In this document: one piece after another, positions 55,026-64,000 of the stretch
How positions within the stretch are numbered: position 1 is the stretch's first letter
How the letters are laid out: each line of letters opens with the position of its first letter
NCBI GenBank assembly: GCA_022825135.1
Contig: JAJDYN010000025.1
Span: 1-64,000 of the forward strand
From: Gemmatimonadota bacterium
GTDB lineage: Bacteria > Gemmatimonadota > Gemmatimonadetes > Longimicrobiales > Gaopeijiaceae
DNA length: 64,000 bases
Direction of reading: 5' to 3'
Position numbers and translations under genes: made by a program
The notes under the pieces: generated by a model
The model's database searches: none
Told to the model about the DNA's origin: nothing
What the model saw: the letters and a program-made list of their open reading frames with translations, nothing else

Positions 55026-57836
55026 ATGTTACGAAGGGCAATCACCATCCTCGCGTGCCTCTCGGCACCGGCCGGACTGGCCGCCCAGGGGCCCGTCAAC
55101 GGAGAATACGGCCGCATCGTCGGCCACGTGTTCAGTAACCAGACCGGCGACGCGCTGCCCAGCGTCCAGGTATTCATCGTCGGGACCGGAATCGGCACGC
55201 TCACCTCGCCCGACGGGCGCTTCGTCCTAAGGGACGTGCCGACCGGCACGCACAGCCTGCAGACCGAGATGATCGGGTACGGTTCAAAGATCATTTCGGA
55301 TGTGCTGGTGGATAACGGCGAGCCGATCGTGGTCGACATCACCCTCGACCCGGAGGCGATCGAGCTCGAGGGCCTCACCGTCTCGGTGGAGGCGGAACGA
55401 GGGAACACCGCGGCCCTGCTCGGCGCACGCCGCCGGGCCGCGGTCGTGGTCGACGCCATCGGACAGGACCAGATCTCGCGCTCCCCGGACGGGGACGCGG
55501 GGGCCGTGCTGAAGCGCGTGCCCGGCGTCTCCCTGGTGGACGGCAAGTACGCCTTCGTACGCGGTCTGGGCGAGCGCTACAGCGCCACCACCCTGAACGG
55601 CACCCGGCTCGCGTCGCCGGTTCCCGACAAGAAGGTCATCCCGCTCGACGTGATTCCTTCGGGGATGCTCGAGAGCATCGTCACGGCCAAGACCTATTCG
55701 CCGGACCAGCCCGGCGACTATTCGGGCGGCCTGGTGCAGATGCGCACCAAGGACTTCCCCACCTCGCGCATCTTCTCGATCAGCGCCAGCAGCGGCTGGA
55801 ACTCGGTGACCACCTTCCGGGACGGCCTGGGCTACGCCGGAGGGTCGCTCGACTTCCTGGGGCTGGACGACGGCAGCCGTGACCTGCCCTCCGCCATTCC
55901 CACGGATGCCGCCGTCCGCTATTCCCGAAACGGCCTGAGCCGAAACGACCTCGCGACCATCGGCCAGAGCTTCGGCGGCGACTGGGGACCAACGCCCGTT
56001 ACGCTGTCGCCCGACCAGAGCTTCAGCGTTTCCCTGGGGGACGAACTCGATCTGTTCGGCCGGTCGTTCGGCTTCCTCGCCTCGGTTTCCCAGTCGCGCA
56101 GCTACTCGCAGCAGGCGGACCTGGTTGAACGCGTCTTCGCGACCGGCGGAGGGGCCGACGAACCCGAGGTGGACTACGCCGGCGACTTCACAACCGCATC
56201 AGCCTCCATCGGCGGGCTGATGAACCTGTCCTACGAACTGGCTCCGGCTCACACGATCCGCGCCAACCTCGTATACAACCGTCTCGCGGACGACGAGTCG
56301 CGGTCGCTGGAGGGCTACAACCTCGACTCCGGCACCGACCAGCTCAACACGCGCATCCGCTACGTCTCGCAGACGCTCACCAACGCCCAGCTGGAGGGCA
56401 CGCACGTACTTCAGGGCCTGGGCGGGTCGTCGTTCAAATGGCGCAGCACCTACACGCGCGCGGAGCGCTACGAGCCCAACACCCGCGAGGTGCTCTATCG
56501 CGCCTCGGGCGGCACCTTCATCTACGACGACTTCATCCAGAGCGGCAGCGTCTTCCACCAGGACATGCTGGACGACGGGCTGAGTGGAGGGGCGGACATG
56601 GAGGTGCCCTTCCAGATGCGTGCCCTGCCCGCCTCCATCCGCTTCGGTGTGAGCAGCGACCGCCGCCAGCGCGACAACTTCTCCCGGCGCTTCCGCTTCC
56701 GCCCGCGGCGCGGGGGTGACATCAACAACAGCGTGCTGGCCCTTCCGCCGAACGAGTTGCTTGCCCCCCGGTACATCTCTCCCACCGGGTTCGAGATCCA
56801 GGAGGCCACCTTCCGCGCCGACAATTACGACGCGGAAGAGACCGTCGACGCCGGCTATCTGCTGATGGACGCGGAGATTCTCCCCCGGCTGAGGCTCGTG
56901 GGCGGGGCGCGCGTCGAGCGGACACGGCAGGTCGTGGCGCCGGTCGACCTCTTCCCGGTCCCCGGGCTGGAGCCGCTGGTGGGTGCGGATGTGAACGAGA
57001 CCCAGTGGCTGCCCGCGCTGAACCTCACCTACGAGGTGAGCGCCGCGACCAACATCCGGGCGAGCGTTTCGCAGACCCTGGCGCGTCCGCAGTTGCGCGA
57101 GCTGGCGCCATTCTCATTTGCGGATTATGCCGGCGGATACCTGGTGGTCGGCAATCCCGAACTCACCGTCTCGCGCATCCGCAACTTCGATCTGCGCTGG
57201 GAGTGGTTCTTCGAGCCCGGCGCGCTGATCGCCGTCAGCGGGTTCTACAAGCAGTTCCACAATCCCATCGAGGCGCTCACCTTCCCTTCCACCGAACTCA
57301 TTCGCAGCTGGGTGAACGCGCCCGACGCCAACAACTACGGCACGGAGATCGAGCTGCGCACCGGTCTGGCCTTCCTGTCCGAATCGCTGGAAAACTTCTC
57401 GCTCAACAGCAACCTGACGCTGGTGAACTCGACGGTGGCGACGGGCGGAACGGCGCGGATCTACCTCCAGGGCGCCGGGGCGACCGATCTCGCGGTCGTC
57501 GATCGCGAGCGCGGCCTTCAGGGACAATCGCCCTACATGATCAACTTCAGCCTCGCCTATGCGTCGAGGTCGGAAGACACCCGCGCCTCGGTCTTCTACA
57601 ATCGCTTCGGCCGTCGCATCGACGCGATCGGCGGGCAGGCCACGCCCGACATCTACGAGGAAGCGCGTGGCACCATGGATGCCGTCCTCGAACAGAGGCT
57701 GCCGGGCGATTTCTCGATAAAGCTCTCTCTCACGCGCCTGCTCGGGAACGTGGTTCGGTACACGCAGGGCGACGGCACCGTCCGCCAGTACGACGGCGGC
57801 CGCAGGGTATCGCTCTCACTGCGTTGGGGAAGCTGA
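55026..57836 (+). CDS. TonB-dependent outer-membrane receptor with CarboxypepD_reg-like domain
   Basis: A 936-aa receptor. A signal peptide (residues 1-21, ending LAAQGP) precedes a regulatory-like beta-sandwich (about 28-115, GRIVGHVFSNQTGDALPSVQ). The plug domain (about 130-250) has AVLKRVPGVSLVDGKYAFVR and GLGERYSATTLNGTRL. The remaining 680 residues form the barrel, with Gly/aromatic strands and a final RVSLSLRWGS. It imports a ligand too large or scarce for porins, using energy from TonB. The phased array upstream, and PhoBR downstream, point to phosphate or a phosphorylated compound. ATG at 55026 follows CGGAG. Confidence 0.9.
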   Translation: MLRRAITILACLSAPAGLAAQGPVNGEYGRIVGHVFSNQTGDALPSVQVFIVGTGIGTLTSPDGRFVLRDVPTGTHSLQTEMIGYGSKIISDVLVDNGEPIVVDITLDPEAIELEGLTVSVEAERGNTAALLGARRRAAVVVDAIGQDQISRSPDGDAGAVLKRVPGVSLVDGKYAFVRGLGERYSATTLNGTRLASPVPDKKVIPLDVIPSGMLESIVTAKTYSPDQPGDYSGGLVQMRTKDFPTSRIFSISASSGWNSVTTFRDGLGYAGGSLDFLGLDDGSRDLPSAIPTDAAVRYSRNGLSRNDLATIGQSFGGDWGPTPVTLSPDQSFSVSLGDELDLFGRSFGFLASVSQSRSYSQQADLVERVFATGGGADEPEVDYAGDFTTASASIGGLMNLSYELAPAHTIRANLVYNRLADDESRSLEGYNLDSGTDQLNTRIRYVSQTLTNAQLEGTHVLQGLGGSSFKWRSTYTRAERYEPNTREVLYRASGGTFIYDDFIQSGSVFHQDMLDDGLSGGADMEVPFQMRALPASIRFGVSSDRRQRDNFSRRFRFRPRRGGDINNSVLALPPNELLAPRYISPTGFEIQEATFRADNYDAEETVDAGYLLMDAEILPRLRLVGGARVERTRQVVAPVDLFPVPGLEPLVGADVNETQWLPALNLTYEVSAATNIRASVSQTLARPQLRELAPFSFADYAGGYLVVGNPELTVSRIRNFDLRWEWFFEPGALIAVSGFYKQFHNPIEALTFPSTELIRSWVNAPDANNYGTEIELRTGLAFLSESLENFSLNSNLTLVNSTVATGGTARIYLQGAGATDLAVVDRERGLQGQSPYMINFSLAYASRSEDTRASVFYNRFGRRIDAIGGQATPDIYEEARGTMDAVLEQRLPGDFSIKLSLTRLLGNVVRYTQGDGTVRQYDGGRRVSLSLRWGS

Positions 57837-57875
57837 GCGCGGCCATCCCGGAGAGACAAAACCCATCACGTACGC

Positions 57876-57891
57876 GCCCGCGCGCGCGGGC
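57876..57891. repeat. 16-bp GC palindrome between TonB receptor and lipoprotein
   Basis: GCCCGCGCGCGCGGGC is a perfect palindrome 40 nt after the TonB receptor stop and about 56 nt before the next start. As RNA it could form a short hairpin that lowers read-through or protects the upstream message. Alternating GC in a high-GC genome can arise by chance. Confidence 0.35.
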
Positions 57892-57947
57892 ACAGAGGGG
57901 GAGGACTGTGCATCCGCCCCATCCAATTCCACAGGAGAAACCCACGG

Positions 57948-59633
57948 ATGTTCGAGAAAAAGAGGCTGTTCCTGCTGATGGCACTACTCGCCGGCCCCGT
58001 TCTGGTCGTCGGATGTGGCGGCGACGACGAGCCGACACCCGTCGCACCGCCGCCGCCCGAGCCACCGCCGGCGCCGGCCGCGCCTTCCACGCCGACCAAC
58101 GTGCAGGCCGCGCTCGACGCGGGAGCCGGGACCGTATCCGTCAGCTGGAACGCTTCGGCGAACGCGAACACCTATGCGGTGCAGAGGACCGTGGGTGACG
58201 ACTCCGCCGAGACGCTGGCGTCGGGAATCGCCGGCACCTCCTATGTTGACGAGAGCGCCGCGTGGGGCATGGCGCGGTACACCGTCACCGCCACCGGGAC
58301 GGGTGGCACCTCCGCCGCCAGCGCGGCGGTCGAAGTCGGATATGGCGAAGAGGCGCTGTTTCTGCAGGAAGCCTGGGCGAATCGCGTCGATGTCGATCCC
58401 ATGCTCGGCAATCCCTTCGACCGGGGGAATCCGGACTTCCGGCCACAGGCCGGGTCTCCCGCCCTGGAGGGTGCGGCAACGTTCGCGGAGATGACTCCCA
58501 TGGTGTTGGCGCTTCCGCCCGAGGTGGCGGCGGGATTTGCTGCAGCGGCGCCGGCCTTCTTCGATGCGACGGCGAATTACGTTGGCGCGGTGGGCCCGGA
58601 CCACGACTGGACCCAGGAGGGCTGGACGACGTTCGGAGAGGGCGACATGGGTGACATGATGGCCTCGGCAACCGCCATCCTGTCGGGCGAGATCAGCGAT
58701 GTGCGCACGCTTTCTGCGGATACCACCTACACAATCAACGGAATCCTGACCGTCGAGAACGGTGGAGAGCTCCACATTCCCGCCGGAACCCACCTCTATG
58801 GCTCCACCGAGATCCAGCCCAGCGCTCTCATCGTCAGGGTGGGGGGCAAGCTGTTCTCGGAGGGAACCGAGGACGCGCCGGTCGTATTCACAAGCGCCAA
58901 CCCCCCCGAGGAGAGGCAGAAGGGCGATTGGGGCGGTGTGGTCCTCAACGGTGCCTCGCTGTGCAACTTCCCCGCTGGCGAGTGCGTTGGCGAAGGGAGT
59001 TCGGGAGAATACGGGGGCGACAACCGCGCGGACGATTCCGGTGTGATCGCCTACACCCGAATCGAGTACGCCGGATACGAGATCAGCTTCGGCAACGAGC
59101 TCAACGCGCTGACCATGAACGGCGTGGGCAACGGCACCACCATCCACCACGTGCAGACGCATGCGGGGTCGGACGACGGCTTCGAGTGGTTCGGCGGGAC
59201 CGTCAACACGAAGTACCTCCTGGCTACTGACATTTCGGACGACTCGTTCGACTATTCCACCGGCTTTCAGGGCATGGGCCAGTTCTGGCTCGCCCAGCAG
59301 GATCCCAACGACGCCGACAACGGCTTTGAAGTGGACGGCAACGAAGACGACTACAACGCCACGCCGTACACCCTTCCGTTGCTGGCCAACATCACACTGG
59401 TCGGCAAGGGCGTCGATGGCGCCGGCGGCACCGAGGGCGAGTCGGTCGACGGGCTCAGGCTGCGTCGTGGGACCGGTGGCATCATCACCAACGCCCTCAT
59501 CATCGGGTTTGGGGATGACGGGCTGGATATCGACAACGCGGAGACGCTGGAGCGAGCCAAGGCGGGTACGTTCGCCGTCACTTTCTCGATAATCGACATG
59601 AATGCGGCCGCCTTCGAAAGCCCTGGCAGCTAA
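57948..59633 (+). CDS. FN3 / right-handed beta-helix lipoprotein paired with the TonB receptor
   Basis: A 561-aa lipoprotein. The lipobox is VLVVGCGGDD at residue 23, followed by a Pro-rich linker and one FN3-like domain (about 45-135). From about residue 235 the sequence has the pattern of a right-handed beta-helix: YTINGILTVENGGELHIPAG, ALIVRVGGKLFSEGTEDAPV, GVIAYTRIEYAGYEIS and TIHHVQTHAGSDDGFEWFG. Such lipoproteins next to a TonB receptor often act as surface ligand-binding partners. ACAGGAGAAAC precedes the ATG. It is probably in one operon with the receptor. Confidence 0.82.
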   Translation: MFEKKRLFLLMALLAGPVLVVGCGGDDEPTPVAPPPPEPPPAPAAPSTPTNVQAALDAGAGTVSVSWNASANANTYAVQRTVGDDSAETLASGIAGTSYVDESAAWGMARYTVTATGTGGTSAASAAVEVGYGEEALFLQEAWANRVDVDPMLGNPFDRGNPDFRPQAGSPALEGAATFAEMTPMVLALPPEVAAGFAAAAPAFFDATANYVGAVGPDHDWTQEGWTTFGEGDMGDMMASATAILSGEISDVRTLSADTTYTINGILTVENGGELHIPAGTHLYGSTEIQPSALIVRVGGKLFSEGTEDAPVVFTSANPPEERQKGDWGGVVLNGASLCNFPAGECVGEGSSGEYGGDNRADDSGVIAYTRIEYAGYEISFGNELNALTMNGVGNGTTIHHVQTHAGSDDGFEWFGGTVNTKYLLATDISDDSFDYSTGFQGMGQFWLAQQDPNDADNGFEVDGNEDDYNATPYTLPLLANITLVGKGVDGAGGTEGESVDGLRLRRGTGGIITNALIIGFGDDGLDIDNAETLERAKAGTFAVTFSIIDMNAAAFESPGS

Positions 59634-59640
59634 CGGCCAC

Positions 59641-60180
59641 ATGATCCCGCGGTTGGTGCCCGTTCGGGCTCTCATGCTCCTGTCCCTGTTCGCCGGGGCC
59701 TGCGAGGGATCGCGGCGCCCCGGCGAACTCGCGTTTCAGGGCTCTGCCCCCTCCGTGGAGGTGCTGGCCCGAAACGCCTTGCGCGGATTGGCCGCAGCGG
59801 ATACCGCACTGGTCAACGCGCTCCGCCTCACCGAATCGGAGCACAACGGCCCGGTGTGGCTCGAGCTGCCCGCTTCAGCTCCGGAGATCGGCTTCCCGGT
59901 GGATCTCGCCTGGAGGAACATCCAACTGCGCAACACTGCTGCGCTGAGCCGAATAGGCGGCTGGTATCAATCGAACCCGGTGCGCTACCACGTTACCGAG
60001 TGCAGGGGCGAGACGCAGGCGTTCGCGACCTTCCGGGTCCACACCGATTGCTGGGTCCTCTTCCTCACTACCCGGGGAGAGCTTCTGGAAGCTCAGCTCT
60101 TCAAGGATGTGCTGGAGCGCGACGGCGGCTACAAGATCTTCCGCTACTACGACGAGCTTCCGAGGCGCGCCCGGCTGTAG
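59641..60180 (+). CDS. Small lipoprotein of unknown function in the TonB-PhoBR locus
   Basis: A 179-aa lipoprotein (lipobox LSLFAGACEG). No family was recognised. It has a helical first half (VLARNALRGLAAADTALVNAL) and a beta-rich second half with two Cys (VTECRGETQAFATFRVHTDC) and an aromatic end (YKIFRYYDELPRRARL). ATG at 59641 lies 7 nt after the beta-helix gene stop, and its stop is 11 nt before phoB, so it links the receptor genes to the regulators in one operon. A sensor or accessory role in the same pathway is inferred from position only. Confidence 0.7.
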   Translation: MIPRLVPVRALMLLSLFAGACEGSRRPGELAFQGSAPSVEVLARNALRGLAAADTALVNALRLTESEHNGPVWLELPASAPEIGFPVDLAWRNIQLRNTAALSRIGGWYQSNPVRYHVTECRGETQAFATFRVHTDCWVLFLTTRGELLEAQLFKDVLERDGGYKIFRYYDELPRRARL

Positions 60181-60191
60181 TAGGATGATGT

Positions 60192-60965
60192 GTGGAACGA
60201 CTTGACGCGGTGAGAAAACAGCCGGAGCGCGAATCCCGCGATGCTTCCGATCCGCCGCCGCGGGTACTCGTGGTCGAGGACGAGGCCGACATCGCGGCGC
60301 TGGTCGCGTACCAGCTGACCCGCGACGGGCTGCGGGTGGAAACGGTGTCGAGGGGGACCTCGGCGCTCTCTTCCATCGACCGCGAGATGCCGGACATCGT
60401 CGTCCTCGACCGCCTGCTTCCGGGGGAGTCTGGCGACGAGGTCCTGCGCACCATTCGCCGCAGGGCCGCGACCCGCCACCTGCCCGTGCTCATGCTCACC
60501 GCCAAGCGCGAGCAGGAGGACCGCATCGAGGGGCTGGAGATGGGCGCGGACGACTACCTCACCAAGCCCTTCAGCCCGCGGGAGCTGATCCTGCGAGTGC
60601 GTTCCATCCTGCGGCGAGCCCGGTCCACCCACACCGGCGGCGCGGGACAGATTCTGCGCGCGGGTCCCCTCGCCATCGACCTGACCGGCCACCAGGTGAC
60701 CCTCGATGGCCGTGAGCTGAACCTCACGCCCACGGAGTTCCGGCTGCTTCGGGTGCTGGTCGAGCGCCGCGGGCGGACCCAGAGCCGTCAGCAGTTGCTC
60801 GAGTCCGCCTGGGAGGTGGGTCCGGGAGTGTCCGGGTACATCCACACGCGCACGGTGGACATGCACATCCGCAGGCTGCGCACCAAGCTCGGGGAGGTAG
60901 GCGACTGGGTCGAGACCGTGCGCGGCTTCGGCTATCAGTTCCGGCTGCCCGACGCGGAGGGATAG
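60192..60965 (+). CDS. phoB: OmpR/PhoB-family response regulator
   Basis: A 257-aa regulator. The receiver (about 24-140) has VLVVEDEADIAAL, the phospho-Asp73 in IVVLDRLLPGESG, Thr in LMLTAKREQ and Lys in DDYLTKPFSP. The winged helix (about 155-250) has LTPTEFRLLRVLVERRGRTQ, SAWEVGPGVSGYIHTRTVDM and VETVRGFGYQF. It matches PhoB over other OmpR types in length and in the paired PhoR. The start is GTG at 60192, with AGGATGAT nearby. The kinase gene follows 13 nt later. The phased CGTTAC array 5 kb upstream is its likely site. Confidence 0.88.
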   Translation: MERLDAVRKQPERESRDASDPPPRVLVVEDEADIAALVAYQLTRDGLRVETVSRGTSALSSIDREMPDIVVLDRLLPGESGDEVLRTIRRRAATRHLPVLMLTAKREQEDRIEGLEMGADDYLTKPFSPRELILRVRSILRRARSTHTGGAGQILRAGPLAIDLTGHQVTLDGRELNLTPTEFRLLRVLVERRGRTQSRQQLLESAWEVGPGVSGYIHTRTVDMHIRRLRTKLGEVGDWVETVRGFGYQFRLPDAEG

Positions 60966-60978
60966 CCCCGAATACGCC

Positions 60979-62811
60979 ATGAGGCTGCGCGCGCACCACG
61001 GTCTGTTCCTGGGCTTCGTGGCGGTGGTGGGCATCCTTGTCGCCGCCATGGTGGTCATCATCGGAACCGGCCTCCGGCGGCAACTGGTGGAATCCTATCA
61101 GAGCGATCTGGCCGGAGACCTGGCGCTGGCACAGCTGCTGCTGGAGGGAAGCGACGGCGGTTTCTCCAATCTGCATGAGCTGGCGGAGCGCATGCGGGAG
61201 CGGGTCGACTATCGGGTTACGCTGGTCGCGCCGGACGGAACGGTGCTGGCCGACTCCGATTCGGACTACCGCACGATGGAGAACCACGGCGACCGCCCGG
61301 AGGTGCGGGGCGCCTTCGCCGGTGCGACCACCTTTGCCGAGCGGCGGAGCGCCACGGTCGGTTCCGCCCTGTTGTATGGTGCGACCGAGCTCTCGTTCGC
61401 GGACGAGCCGGTCGTCCTGCGTCTGGCGGCGTCGCTGGAGGCCATCGACGCCACCGTGATTCAGACCCAGGGCGCCATCGCCGGCGCGGGGGCGGTGGCC
61501 ATCATCCTGGCGCTCGGTCTCTCCTACGTGCTGGCGCGCGCCCTGGCTCATCCCCTCGAACGGGTGGCCGCGCGCGCGCGCCTGATCGCCGCGGGCGCGG
61601 ACGGCATGCAGCCGCTGGCTTCTTCACGCATGACCGAGCTCGCCGAGCTGGTCGAGGCCTTCAACCGCCTCACCTCGGACCTGGATGCGCGCATCCACGA
61701 GCTCGCAGGCGAGCGTGACGAGGTGCGTGACGTGCTCAACGCCATCAACGAGGGCGTCGTGGCCCTGAACGCCGATGCCCGTCTGGTGCGCATCAACGAA
61801 GCCGCGATGCGCATCCTCGGCGTGGAGCCGGTTCCCGCGCTGACGCATGTGAGCCTGTTCGTGCGCTCCGCCGAGCTCCGGCTGCTCATGGAAGCGGCTC
61901 CGTCCCACGCCGTGGGCGCGCGCGAAGTCCACCTGGGCGAGAAGCGGTATCTGGTGTCGGGCCGGCCGCTGGGGGCGGGCGGGGCCGTCATCACCTTCGT
62001 CGACGTGAGTGAGATCCGGCGCCTCGAGGAGGTGCGCAGCGACTTTGTCGCCAACGCATCCCACGAGCTCAAGACGCCGCTTACCGCGGTGCGCGGGTTC
62101 TCGGAGACCCTCCTTGAGGACGATCCGCCCGAGGACCTCCGCCAAAGCTTCCTCGATCTCATCTGGCGCAATACCGTGCGCCTGCAGCAACTGGTCGAGG
62201 ATCTGCTCGACCTGTCACGCCTGGAGTCCGGGGGATGGGTGCCCCAGTCGGAACCGGTCCGGGTGGAGGAGGTCGCCGTCAAGGCCTGGGTCCAGGCCGG
62301 GCCGCGCGTCTCCGAATCGAGCGTGCGGCTGCACGTCGACGGAACCGGCATCGCGACCGCCGACGCCCGCGGGCTCTCGCAGATCTTCCAGAACCTCTTC
62401 GACAACGCGCTCCGGCACACCCCTGCCGGAGGGTCGATCCGGGTGCGGATCGAGTCCGGGGAGGGTGACGACCTCCTCCTCGTATCGGTGAGGGACACGG
62501 GCAGCGGCATACTGCCGGCTCACCTGCCGCGCATCTTCGAACGATTCTACCGGGTGGACCCGGCCCGCTCGAGGGCGGAAGGGGGGACTGGCCTGGGACT
62601 TGCCATCGTACGCCACCTGGTGATCGCAATGGGAGGCGAGGTCCGGGCCGAGAGCGTGATCGAGGAGGGAACCACGATTCGCTTCACGCTCCCGCGCGGC
62701 TCCGCGACTTCGCTCTCTCTAATGGAGCTGGATGAGGAAGACGACGACGATGACGACGACGAACTCGACTACGGAGACTTCGTCGCCGCGTCGTCCCGGA
62801 TTGGGGAGTAG
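60979..62811 (+). CDS. phoR: PhoR-type sensor histidine kinase
   Basis: A 610-aa inner-membrane kinase. Two transmembrane helices (about 8-30 and 163-188) flank a periplasmic sensor domain of about 130 residues ([20 protein letters not shown]). HAMP ([17 protein letters not shown]), PAS ([20 protein letters not shown]), HisKA with His362 in [17 protein letters not shown] and HATPase_c ([43 protein letters not shown]) follow. The tail is unusual: an acidic run of about ten Asp/Glu ([16 protein letters not shown]). The order and lengths fit PhoR. It is co-transcribed with phoB and should phosphorylate it; the signal is assumed to be low phosphate. Confidence 0.88.
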   Translation: MRLRAHHGLFLGFVAVVGILVAAMVVIIGTGLRRQLVESYQSDLAGDLALAQLLLEGSDGGFSNLHELAERMRERVDYRVTLVAPDGTVLADSDSDYRTMENHGDRPEVRGAFAGATTFAERRSATVGSALLYGATELSFADEPVVLRLAASLEAIDATVIQTQGAIAGAGAVAIILALGLSYVLARALAHPLERVAARARLIAAGADGMQPLASSRMTELAELVEAFNRLTSDLDARIHELAGERDEVRDVLNAINEGVVALNADARLVRINEAAMRILGVEPVPALTHVSLFVRSAELRLLMEAAPSHAVGAREVHLGEKRYLVSGRPLGAGGAVITFVDVSEIRRLEEVRSDFVANASHELKTPLTAVRGFSETLLEDDPPEDLRQSFLDLIWRNTVRLQQLVEDLLDLSRLESGGWVPQSEPVRVEEVAVKAWVQAGPRVSESSVRLHVDGTGIATADARGLSQIFQNLFDNALRHTPAGGSIRVRIESGEGDDLLLVSVRDTGSGILPAHLPRIFERFYRVDPARSRAEGGTGLGLAIVRHLVIAMGGEVRAESVIEEGTTIRFTLPRGSATSLSLMELDEEDDDDDDDELDYGDFVAASSRIGE

Positions 62812-62816
62812 AGACC

Positions 62817-63254
62817 ATGGATGGGAAAGGGAAGGCCGGAGGTCGCGTGCGCGACCGTGAATGGAAGCAGCGTCTGACCCGCGAGCAGTTTCGCGTTACC
62901 CGCCGCAAGGGGACGGAGCGGGCCTTCACCGGGGCCTACTGGAACCTGAAGGACGACGGGCTCTATCGCTGCGTGTGCTGTGGGGCCCCGCTGTTCGACT
63001 CGGGAGACAAGTACGATTCGGGGACGGGATGGCCGAGCTTCAGCGACACCGCCGAGGGCGCCGACATCCGCCTCGAGGACGACCGAAGTTTCTTCATGCG
63101 CCGCACCGAGGTGCTGTGCGCGGCGTGCGACGCCCATCTCGGCCATGTGTTCGGGGACGGTCCCGCCCCCACCGGCCAGCGTTACTGCATCAACTCCGCG
63201 GCGCTCACGTTCGACCCCTCCCGCGGCCGGGCAGGTACGCAATCCCGAGAGTGA
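62817..63254 (+). CDS. msrB: Peptide methionine-(R)-S-oxide reductase
   Basis: A 145-aa repair enzyme that reduces methionine-R-sulfoxide in proteins. Zinc-binding pairs are [11 protein letters not shown] and [14 protein letters not shown], and the catalytic Cys124 is in [24 protein letters not shown] and the FFMRRTEV segment are family hallmarks. There is no signal peptide, so it acts in the cytosol, and no fused MsrA. ATG at 62817 lies 5 nt after the phoR stop, so it may belong to the phoBR operon. Its last 50 nt overlap the convergent beta-propeller gene. Confidence 0.95.
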   Translation: MDGKGKAGGRVRDREWKQRLTREQFRVTRRKGTERAFTGAYWNLKDDGLYRCVCCGAPLFDSGDKYDSGTGWPSFSDTAEGADIRLEDDRSFFMRRTEVLCAACDAHLGHVFGDGPAPTGQRYCINSAALTFDPSRGRAGTQSRE

Positions 63255-64000
63255 GTACGCCGACCTCGCGTCTCCACAGCAACTCGCCCGTGCCGATGCG
63301 GAGCGCCGCCACCCCCCCGGCCTCGCCGATCCCGCCCTCCCAGGTCACGTAGGCGACCTCGCCGGCCGGGTCGAGCGCCACCCCGTGCGGGAACGCCGCG
63401 CCGGCCAGCTCGATGCGGCGCACCTCCGTGAGGGTGGCCGGGTCGAGCACCGACACCGAGCCGCCGCGCCGGTTGGCCACCACCAGCACCCGCCCGTCCG
63501 GCGAGCCCGCGATCTGGGCGGGCATCGCTCCCACCGCGACGGCGCCCTCGGGCTGGCCCGCGCGCGAGTAGGCCCGCACCTCTCCGCTCCCCGCCATGGT
63601 CGCGAAGAAGCGGGCGCCGTCGGGGCTCCAGGCGACGTTCATGGGGGTGTAGCGCGGCGTTCCGGCGGCGGCGGGGTCGGGTCCGGCCGGGACGCGGGCG
63701 AGCGTTTCCGCCGAGGCGGCGTCCATCAGCACGATCTCGTCGGAGAGCGAGCAGGTGACGGCGACCCGCGTCCCGGCCGGGTCCACGGCGGCGTGGTGGG
63801 GGGCGGGGCACACCACCGGCAGCGCCGCCACGGTCAGGTCGTGGACGTCCACCACCGCCACGCGGCTCTCCTCTCCCTGGCCGCCCCGCCAGTAGTCGGG
63901 GATGAAGGCGCGGCGGCCGTCGGGGGTGAGCTCCACCCGCGCCGCACCCGGCATGTCCAGCTGGAGGCGCCCGACCAGCCGGTCGCCGTCGGTCTCGAAC
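63205..64000 (-). CDS. YVTN-type beta-propeller protein, partial (runs off right edge)
   Basis: The 3' part of a gene that is still open at the window end. Repeated propeller blades are visible: [77 protein letters not shown] and [16 protein letters not shown]. These match YVTN/NHL-like surface or periplasmic propellers, which usually bind partners rather than catalyse. The N-terminus and any signal peptide lie outside the window. It is convergent with msrB and overlaps it by 50 nt. No partner can be assigned from here. Confidence 0.75.
   Translation of the reverse strand, partial: FETDGDRLVGRLQLDMPGAARVELTPDGRRAFIPDYWRGGQGEESRVAVVDVHDLTVAALPVVCPAPHHAAVDPAGTRVAVTCSLSDEIVLMDAASAETLARVPAGPDPAAAGTPRYTPMNVAWSPDGARFFATMAGSGEVRAYSRAGQPEGAVAVGAMPAQIAGSPDGRVLVVANRRGGSVSVLDPATLTEVRRIELAGAAFPHGVALDPAGEVAYVTWEGGIGEAGGVAALRIGTGELLWRREVGVLTLGIAYLPGRGRGRT

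Overview
The window is a high-GC bacterial chromosome segment with dense coding, frequent GTG and TTG starts, and several gene pairs joined by 4-nt stop/start overlaps. Its content is typical of a Gram-negative with an outer membrane: a TonB receptor, lipoproteins, an outer-membrane barrel, Tat-exported enzymes, and large secreted M16, S46 and S9 peptidases. The peptidase set, the YfbK-type protein, the GAF-PAS-kinase-REC-DNA-binding fusion and the GC content most resemble Gemmatimonadota, possibly a marine or host-associated lineage. That placement is inference. No rRNA, tRNA or prophage was seen.

Layout. 0.2-1.3 kb: an AbrB/PIN toxin-antitoxin pair behind a degenerate 31-bp repeat array, then a small coiled-coil membrane protein. 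1.3-8.9 kb: a metallo-beta-lactamase-fold hydrolase and an AddA/AddB-like helicase-nuclease pair. 9.0-10.5 kb: a sterol-desaturase-family membrane protein and an AlkA-type glycosylase. 10.6-17 kb: a YfbK-type VWA protein, an M16 protease and a Tat-exported class V aminotransferase-fold protein. 17-18.3 kb: a DUF4143 ATPase and the scar of a Phd/PIN toxin-antitoxin pair. 18.3-27.4 kb (minus strand): an aldehyde dehydrogenase followed by a Tat-exported molybdenum hydroxylase (2Fe-2S, Mo, FAD/4Fe-4S), a cytochrome b, a short unknown protein and an S46 peptidase. 27.5-31.4 kb: thyX interrupted by a mini-intein, then an S9 peptidase.

31.4-38 kb looks the most accessory. It holds a hybrid kinase/REC/winged-helix regulator, a divergent LuxR regulator, and a two-gene operon in which an AraC-like HTH protein is translationally coupled to a TnpB-like protein. 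The TnpB-like protein has lost its first catalytic Asp, part of its core and its C-terminal zinc finger, so it looks like a domesticated nuclease-dead TnpB (TldR-like). An AT-rich gap follows. 38.2-47.3 kb: a 1525-aa repeat lipoprotein and a seven-FN3 protein ending in a putative barrel. 47.3-50.8 kb: polyphosphate kinase and a GH12-like lipoprotein. 51-54.8 kb: radical SAM protein, a phosphoesterase-fold protein with altered metal ligands, and a FakA-FakB (DAK/DegV) fusion.

54.8-62.8 kb is a likely phosphate-responsive unit. A phased CGTTAC array with 11/22-bp spacing precedes a TonB receptor, a beta-helix lipoprotein, a small lipoprotein and PhoB/PhoR. The window ends with MsrB and a beta-propeller gene that runs off the right edge. 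The strongest leads are the HTH/TnpB-like operon, the phased array at the TonB-PhoBR locus, the ThyX intein, and the radical SAM/degenerate phosphoesterase pair.
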